Of a stretch of DNA of 22,011 nucleotides, positions 14,463 through 22,011 are shown in pieces; the first letter of the stretch is position 1; the number at the start of each line of letters is the position of its first letter. The notes beneath the pieces were generated by a model. The model did no database searches, was not told where the DNA came from, and was given only the letters and a program-made list of their open reading frames with translations. The stretch is from positions 1-22,011 of the forward strand of contig CAZOLV010000089.1 of assembly GCA_964580725.1 (NCBI GenBank), in the 5' to 3' direction. A program made the translations under genes and the position numbers. The stretch is from Amarolinea sp964580725 (GTDB lineage: Bacteria; Chloroflexota; Anaerolineae; SSC4; Amarolineaceae).

Positions 14463-17012
14463 TCAAGAGAGCGAAAAACTCGATCCACCCGGCCCTTTGA
14501 CGATGTTGATGCGCACGGGGAACTGCTCTTTGAGTTCCTCGATGTGCGTCACCACGAAGATGCGCTCGAAGTCCTGCTGGATCGAGGTGATTGCCTGCAC
14601 AAGGCGCTCACGGCCCGCCGCGTCCTGCGTGCCGAAACCCTCGTCTATGATCAGCGTCTGCAAACGGGCGCCGGCGCGGCGCGCCAGCAGTTTGCTCAGC
14701 GCAATGCGGATCGCCAGGTTGACACGAAACGCCTCGCCGCCGCTGTACATCTCGTATGCGCGCGCACCCAACTCATCCTTGATGATGATCTCCAGCGTCT
14801 CGACCACATCGCCCTTCTTCGTATCCTTCTGCGTCTGCAATTCCACACTCATGCGCTGATCGGTCATGCGCCCAAGCAGCAGATTGGCCTGCTCCTCGAT
14901 CTCTGGCGCCGCCGCCTCGATGATCATCGCCGGCGCGCCCTTCTTGCCAAAGGCGACCTTCAGCTCCTCGTACAGCGTGCGCTCCTCGTTGAGCCGCTGG
15001 CGCCGCGCCCCCAGCTCGACCTGGCGCACCGCCTGCCGCTTGCCGGTTTCGATCATCTGGCGCGCCGCTCCCAGGCTCTGCTGCGCCCGTTCCAACTGCC
15101 CTTCCAGCTCCCTCACCGCCGCGTTCTGCCGATTCAATTCGGCCATCAGCACCGGCAGTTCGGCCGCCGCCTCTTGCAGCAGCTCAGCTCGCGTTCGATC
15201 TTCCGCCTGCGCGGCCTGCCAGCGCGCCAGCCGCGTCTCCAGCTCCTGCGTCTGCGCAAGCAGGCCGGCGTGCTCCTCACGCGCCCGGCTCAACGCACCC
15301 CAACGCTCCTCCCAGATCGCCAGCGTCGCTGTCTGTTCTCTGACCGCCTCGTGCGCCGTCGCATCGTACGCCTCGGCCGCCAGCGCTGCCATGACCTGCG
15401 TCCGCTCCGCCTGCGCCGCGTGCGCATAGTCGTCCTCAGCCAGTTGGCGCGTCGCCAGCGCCAACGCCTCGGTCTGCTGCGCCGCTTCAGCCTGCGCCTG
15501 CAAGGCATCGCTCAACGTCGCCTCGGCTTGCGCTTTCTGCCGCTCCCAACCGGGGCGCCGGCGTAGCTGCTCATCGCATGTTTCGATCTGCGCCTGCAGA
15601 GCGCGCTGTTCGGCGCCCAGATCCTTCACCGCACTTGCATTGGCCCGATGTTGATCGCCCAACGCCGTCCCCTGCGCCTGAAATTCGTCCAGCACACGCC
15701 GGTGGTCGTGTGCGCTCAATGCCTGATGGCAGAGCGGGCAGGCGGCCTGCGCCTGTCCCAAATCGTCCAGCCGCTGCTTGATCTGTTCCATCTCCGCTTT
15801 GAGCTGCCGGTTGACCTGCTCCAGCCGGGCGCGCTCCTCGCCAGCCTGACGCTGCGCCGCCTCGATGGCTGCCCGCCTGGTTTGCGCCGCATCGAGTTCT
15901 GCCAACTGCTGCTGCGCCTGCGCCAGCAGCGTTGCACTGCTCTCGGCCTGATCGGCGCGCCGCTGCAAATCGCCCAAGCGCGCCTGGGCCAGGCGCTGGC
16001 GCGTCTCGATCTCTGCCCGCGCCAGCGCCAGCGCGTTTTCCAGCTCGCCCAGGCGGGTGCGCTGCCGAGAGTAGGTCAGCGCTCGCTGCTGCCACAGCGT
16101 TTCGGCCTGACGGGCCGCCTGCAGCGCCGCAAAGCTGCGTTCGATCTCCTCCGGCTGGCTCAACAGTTGTTCGCAGGCGGTCAGGCGGGTGCGGCGGCTG
16201 TTCAGATCGCGCTGCGTTTCGTCCAAATCGCGCTGCATCTGCGCCATGCGCCGGCGCAGGTCGCCCAGCGTGCGCTGCGCCTCGCTGTGTTCCTGGCGCT
16301 GCGTCTCCAGAGCGCGCAGCGCCGCCTCCGCCGTGCGCAGTTGCAGCGCCAGGTCGGCCACCTGCCCTTCGGCCAGGCGCGCCATCGCCTCGAACTCTGG
16401 CAGGCGGGCCAGTTCCCGTGCGATCTCGTTCAACTGCACCTGCACGCCGTCGCTCTCGCGTTCGATGGCGCGCAGCCGCTCTTTCGTCCGCTCCTCGTAC
16501 TGCTCGTACACCTCCAGGCCGAGGATTTGCGCCAACACCGTCTTGCGTTCAGCCGGCGCCATCGTCGTGAAGGCGTCCGCCTTGCCCTGCTGCAAATAGG
16601 CCGAGTTGACGAACGTCTCGTAGTCCATGCGCAACAGTTGGGCGATACGCGCCTCCGTCGCACGCACCGACGTTTCGGTCAACGAACGGAAGCCGTCCAG
16701 CCCCTGCACCTGCAGTTCCAACACGCTGCGCCCGGCGCCCTTACTGCTGCGCTTGCGCAAGACGCGATAGAGAAGGGCGTGCAGTTCGAACTCCAGTTCG
16801 ACTTCCATCTCCCCTTCGCCCTGGCGAATCAGATCGTTGTCGCTACGGGCGCGGGCCTTGCCCCACAGCGCCCAGGTCAGCGCATCGAGCAGCGCCGATT
16901 TGCCGTGACCATTCTCGCCGGCCAGGCAGGCCAGGTGAATCCCGCGCAGGTCGAGCGTAGGGGTGTCGGCGTAGGACATGAAGTTACGTAAACGCAGTTT
17001 GGTTGGGATCAT
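14463..17012 (-). CDS. sbcC: SbcC/Rad50-type SMC-like DNA repair ATPase (849 aa)
   Basis: The N-terminal ATPase half opens MIPTKLRLRNFMSY with Walker A GENGHGKS (32-39) and the Q-loop region NSAYLQQGKAD (Q141/Q142). Long Ala/Glu/Arg/Gln-rich coiled coils (about 160-700) are interrupted by the zinc-hook CPLC (C425, C428) near the middle, which dimerises such proteins. The C-terminal half has the ABC signature SGGE (757-760), Walker B LIIDE (D790, E791), the D-loop GFGTQD and the switch H823. Together with the SbcD/Mre11 nuclease, this family processes DNA ends and hairpins. No sbcD is adjacent in the window. The protein is somewhat shorter than E. coli SbcC, in line with shorter coiled coils. 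The start at 17012 matches the family N-terminus. It is divergent from the next gene. Confidence 0.92.
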   Translation of the reverse strand: MIPTKLRLRNFMSYADTPTLDLRGIHLACLAGENGHGKSALLDALTWALWGKARARSDNDLIRQGEGEMEVELEFELHALLYRVLRKRSSKGAGRSVLELQVQGLDGFRSLTETSVRATEARIAQLLRMDYETFVNSAYLQQGKADAFTTMAPAERKTVLAQILGLEVYEQYEERTKERLRAIERESDGVQVQLNEIARELARLPEFEAMARLAEGQVADLALQLRTAEAALRALETQRQEHSEAQRTLGDLRRRMAQMQRDLDETQRDLNSRRTRLTACEQLLSQPEEIERSFAALQAARQAETLWQQRALTYSRQRTRLGELENALALARAEIETRQRLAQARLGDLQRRADQAESSATLLAQAQQQLAELDAAQTRRAAIEAAQRQAGEERARLEQVNRQLKAEMEQIKQRLDDLGQAQAACPLCHQALSAHDHRRVLDEFQAQGTALGDQHRANASAVKDLGAEQRALQAQIETCDEQLRRRPGWERQKAQAEATLSDALQAQAEAAQQTEALALATRQLAEDDYAHAAQAERTQVMAALAAEAYDATAHEAVREQTATLAIWEERWGALSRAREEHAGLLAQTQELETRLARWQAAQAEDRTRAELLQEAAAELPVLMAELNRQNAAVRELEGQLERAQQSLGAARQMIETGKRQAVRQVELGARRQRLNEERTLYEELKVAFGKKGAPAMIIEAAAPEIEEQANLLLGRMTDQRMSVELQTQKDTKKGDVVETLEIIIKDELGARAYEMYSGGEAFRVNLAIRIALSKLLARRAGARLQTLIIDEGFGTQDAAGRERLVQAITSIQQDFERIFVVTHIEELKEQFPVRINIVKGPGGSSFSLS

Positions 17013-17033
17013 AGAACGCTCTTGTGTTATAAT
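17003..17033 (+). promoter_or_regulatory. Extended -10 promoter upstream of the dehydrogenase-like gene, possibly bidirectional
   Basis: TGTTATAAT (17025-17033) is a perfect extended -10 (TG-n-TATAAT). A TTGGGA at 17003-17008 is a weak -35 at 19 bp. Transcription would start near 17040, leaving a leader of about 80 nt. The core TTATAA is self-complementary, so the - strand reads TATAAC at 17031-17026, close upstream of the sbcC start, and could drive that gene too. Confidence 0.6.
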
Positions 17034-17121
17034 GACGTCGGTCGCATCGGATTCTCACAAAAAATCAGGAGTCGTGCGGCCCGATTTTATCCGATCGCCT
17101 GAAAGAAAGCAAGCAACAGAC

Positions 17122-18023
17122 ATGAAACACGCTGTTTCCATTAGCCTGGGCAGTTCGACCCGGGACAAAACCGTCGAGATCGAACTGCTCGGCGAGCGCG
17201 TGCGCATCGAGCGGCGCGGCTGCGACGGCGACGAGCGCAAGGCGCAACGTCTCTTCACAGAGTTGGATGGCCAGGTGGACGCGTTTGGCGTCGGCGGTGT
17301 GGAACTGTACCTGCGCCTGGAGAACCGTGAATATCCACTGCGCTCCGGGTTGGGGCTGATCAAGAATGTGCGCAAGACGCCGGCCGTGGATGGGCGCGGC
17401 CTCAAGCACACGTTGGAAAAGCGGGTCATGCAGATGGCAGAGCCGCTTTTGGATGCCCCCATTGGCGACCGCCGCGCCTTCATGACGCTGGCCGTGGATC
17501 GCTACGGCATGGCGCAATCCCTGGCCAACGCCGGCTTCGATGTGATTTTCGGCGATCTGATGTTCGGCGTCGGCATGCCCATTCCGGTGCGCGGCCTGGC
17601 CGCGCTGCGGCGCCTGGCGCGCGTGCTGATGCCAATCATGGGGCTGCTGCCGATCAGCGTCCTCTACCCCACCGGCGAAAAGCAGAACCAGATCACACCC
17701 AAGTTCGAGAAGTGGTATCAATGGGGCAGCGTGGTCGCCGGCGATTTCCTGTACATCAAGCGCCATCTGCCCTTGCGGCTGCCAGACAAGATCATCGTCA
17801 CCAACACCACCACCGCCGGCGATGTCGAGCTGCTGCGTGAGCGCGGCGTGCGCTATCTGGTCACCAGCACGCCGCGCATCGAAGGGCGTTCTTTCGGCAC
17901 CAACATGATGGAAGCCGCGCTGACCGCCGTCGCCGGCAAGAACCGTGTCCTCACCACAGCCGAACTGGAAGAGATGATCGCCGCCGCCGGTTGGGGGCCA
18001 AGCGTGCAGCGGCTCGATCGTCC

Positions 18024-18027
<4 letters not shown>
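17122..18027 (+). CDS. Conserved protein of the family often annotated quinate/shikimate 5-dehydrogenase-like (301 aa)
   Basis: ATG 17122 is chosen because relatives, as I recall them, begin M-K-x-x-VSISLGSS. The frame extends upstream to 16978, but that part overlaps the promoter and the sbcC start. A GTG at 17074 has AGGAG only 2 nt away, too close. The N-terminal half has ISLGSSTRDKTVEIELLGE, IERRGCDGD and VDAFGVGGVELYL; the middle has TPAVDGRGLKHTLE; and the C-terminal half has a Rossmann-like DKIIVTNTTTAGDVELL followed by RGVRYLVTSTPR. Members are widespread and usually stand-alone. I know of no solid biochemical proof for the dehydrogenase name, so the activity should be treated as unverified. 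The stop overlaps that of glyQS (CTAA, 18024-18027). Confidence 0.75.
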
Positions 18028-21026
<2,999 letters not shown>

Positions 21027-21060
21027 ACGTATCCTTTCGATCCAATTCGTTGCGCTTGCG

Positions 21061-21090
21061 ATTGTACCAGATGCCGCTTGACATCGGCAA
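21061..21090 (-). promoter_or_regulatory. Candidate promoter for glyQS
   Basis: On the - strand, TTGCCG (21090-21085) and TACAAT (21066-21061) are 18 bp apart, with a TG just upstream of the -10 (TGGTACAAT). The start would be near 21054, giving a leader of about 28 nt. That is too short for a T-box riboswitch. Confidence 0.5.
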
Positions 21091-21241
21091 ATCGAACGTC
21101 AGAGGTCGGGTCTGGACGTTTCCCCCGCCGTGCATTTTTGGGCAATTTGCGCTACAATGGGGGCGGTGTGCGATGACCGGCTGACTGGCGACGCGCCAGG
21201 AGCCTGTTGCCGGCGATGACGGATGTCGCAACAGACCGGAG

Positions 21242-21275
21242 AATCGTACAAATCGTACAATCGTACAATTGCACA
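21242..21275 (+). repeat. Four-unit 8-9 bp repeat just upstream of the ferritin ribosome site
   Basis: AATCGTACA (21242-21250), AATCGTACA (21251-21259), ATCGTACA (21260-21267) and the degenerate ATTGCACA (21268-21275) lie head to tail, ending 5 nt before AGGAGA. It could be a binding array for a regulator or a slippage-prone leader that changes spacing. A TACAAT at 21153-21158 further upstream is the best -10 candidate for ferritin but lacks a good -35. Confidence 0.7.
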
Positions 21276-21295
21276 ATTAAAGGAGATTAACCACG

Positions 21296-21784
21296 ATGTT
21301 CAGTCGAACGATGCAGGACGCGATCAATCAGCAGATCAACAAGGAACTGTACTCGGCCTATGCCTATCTCTCCATGGCCGCTTACTTCGAATCCCAAAAT
21401 CTGCCCGGCGCGGCGCAGTGGATGCGCAAGCAGAGCGGTGAGGAAGTGGAACATGCGATGAAGTTCTTCGAGTATCTGATCGAACGCGGAGTGCGGGTGA
21501 CGTTGGATGCGATTGCACAACCACCCGCCGACTTCGGTTCGCCGCTGCAGGCCTTCCAGGAGGTTCTGGCCCATGAGCAGAAGGTCACCGAGTCCATTCA
21601 CGATCTCTATGCCCTGGCCCTGAAGGAGACAGATTACCCAACGCAGGTGATGCTGCACTGGTTCATCGAGGAACAGGTGGAGGAGGAGAAAAACGCCAGC
21701 GGTGTCGTCGAGCAGTTGAAGATGATCGGCGACTCGCCCGCGGCGCTGTTCATGATTGACCGGCAACTGGCGGCCCGTCAGTAA
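21296..21784 (+). CDS. ftnA: Bacterial non-heme ferritin (162 aa)
   Basis: This ferritin stores iron by oxidising Fe(II) and depositing a mineral core inside a 24-subunit shell in the cytoplasm. The length is typical. The ferroxidase ligands match E. coli FtnA numbering exactly: E17 (NKELYSAY), Y24, E50 and H53 (GEEVEH), E94 (HEQKVT), Q127 and E130 (EEQVEEEK). The ribosome site AGGAGA (21281-21286) is 9 nt before ATG 21296. The leader is AT-rich compared with the surroundings and contains the 8-9 bp repeat array, so regulation by a repressor at that site is conceivable. No heme-ligand Met typical of bacterioferritin was sought further; the pattern fits Ftn rather than Bfr. Three palindromic repeats follow directly. 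Confidence 0.95.
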   Translation: MFSRTMQDAINQQINKELYSAYAYLSMAAYFESQNLPGAAQWMRKQSGEEVEHAMKFFEYLIERGVRVTLDAIAQPPADFGSPLQAFQEVLAHEQKVTESIHDLYALALKETDYPTQVMLHWFIEEQVEEEKNASGVVEQLKMIGDSPAALFMIDRQLAARQ

Positions 21785-21936
21785 TCGTCGGAAGACCTGT
21801 CAGGTTCTCCAAAACCTGACAGGTCTTTGCCTGTAATCGCCGGAAGACCTGTCAGGTTTTCCAAAACCTGACAGGTCTTTGCCTGTAATCGCCGGAAGAC
21901 CTGTCAGGTTTTCCAAAACCTGACAGGTCTTTGCCC
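21782..21936. repeat. Three 52-bp tandem repeats, each with a 17-bp-arm palindrome
   Basis: Units begin at 21782, 21834 and 21886 (exact 52-bp period); the first even supplies the ferritin stop TAA. Each contains AAGACCTGTCAGGTTTT, a 2-nt CC loop and its exact complement; the first unit has one mismatch. Copies 2 and 3 are identical over their repeat body. They would fold as strong hairpins and could end ferritin transcription. A half-copy occurs at 4169-4189. The structure resembles REP/BIME-type elements. Confidence 0.9.
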
Positions 21937-22011
21937 TTTCCTGAGTTTCTGGAGTTCTTCTTCCCGGCAATTGCCGCCGACATTGACTGGAGTAAGGGTT
22001 TCGAGTTTCTG
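21931..22011 (+). pseudogene. N-terminal part of an Rpn/transposase-like protein, cut by window end and apparently lacking its 5' end
   Basis: The frame reads LPFPEFLEFFFPAIAADIDW then SKGFEFL to the window edge. The pattern FPEFL-x-FFFP-x-IA-x-x-IDWS-x-G-x-EFL is one I recognise from the start of Rpn-like recombination-promoting nuclease/putative transposase proteins in Chloroflexi, cyanobacteria and proteobacteria. There is no ATG or GTG in frame: the frame opens after a TAA at 21886 inside the last tandem repeat, with only a TTG at 21931 available. The usual first residues (a short HDxLFKxL-type stretch) are replaced by repeat sequence. Either the gene was truncated by the repeat array or it starts weakly at TTG. 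Only 27 codons are visible. Confidence 0.45.

Noticed and set aside
15648..16991. 447-codon + strand frame opposite the sbcC-like gene
   Set aside because: Composition is that of a complementary frame of Ala/Glu/Gln coiled coil, with no recognisable motif.
21027..21100. T-box riboswitch upstream of glyQS
   Set aside because: The apparent leader is too short and no T-box core (TGGNACCGCG-like) sequence was seen on the - strand.
21782..21936. CRISPR array
   Set aside because: The units are directly tandem with no unique spacers, and each is itself a palindrome; no cas genes are present.

Overview
The window is GC-rich bacterial chromosome. No rRNA, tRNA, CRISPR array or phage module was seen. 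The best guess for the source is a Chloroflexota bacterium (Anaerolineae/Caldilineae-like). This is inference from gene content: secreted proteins with Pro-Thr-Ala linkers and SdrD B-like domains, giant Asn/Gly-rich beta-helix proteins ending in a short Leu-Pro motif, a bacterial-type Elp3 resembling the Dehalococcoides one, a fused alpha-beta glycyl-tRNA synthetase, and a two-gene NnrS-like/histidine kinase unit.

Left third (1-9421): a cell-surface block, all on the + strand. It opens with the 3' end of a secreted modular protein (Pro-Thr linker, SdrD B-like domain, fibronectin-like domain). Three paralogous right-handed parallel beta-helix proteins follow (about 1001, 844 and 833 aa). The first has its own candidate promoter and a strong terminator hairpin. 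The second and third are only 4 nt apart and probably co-transcribed. The gap after the first holds a 15-bp inverted repeat whose loop carries a half-copy of a palindromic repeat that reappears at the far right end.

Middle (9427-14439): a Trm9/ALKBH8-like SAM methyltransferase (- strand) diverges from an Elp3 tRNA wobble-uridine enzyme (+ strand), with 60 nt between them. Elp3 forms the carboxymethyl-type wobble-U modification and Trm9-type enzymes methylate it, so the pair suggests a bacterial mcm5U-like pathway. Converging on elp3 is a - strand operon of an NnrS-like His-rich membrane protein followed by an orphan HisKA_3 histidine kinase. Its consensus promoter lies so close to the start codon that the mRNA would be almost leaderless. 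Divergent from it is a short secreted ORF that looks like the 5' remnant of a truncated gene.

Right third (14463-22011): an SbcC/Rad50-type DNA-repair ATPase (- strand) shares a compact divergent promoter region with a protein of the family commonly annotated as quinate 5-dehydrogenase. This converges, with overlapping stop codons, on a fused glycyl-tRNA synthetase (glyQS). Divergent from glyQS is a bacterial ferritin with an intact ferroxidase centre, preceded by a four-unit 8-9 bp repeat. The window ends with three 52-bp tandem repeats, each holding a 17-bp-arm palindrome. They run directly into what looks like the N-terminal part of an Rpn/transposase-like gene lacking a normal start.

The genes are mostly housekeeping or stand-alone functions. 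The functional groupings supported by layout are the surface block, the Elp3-methyltransferase pair and the NnrS-like/kinase operon.
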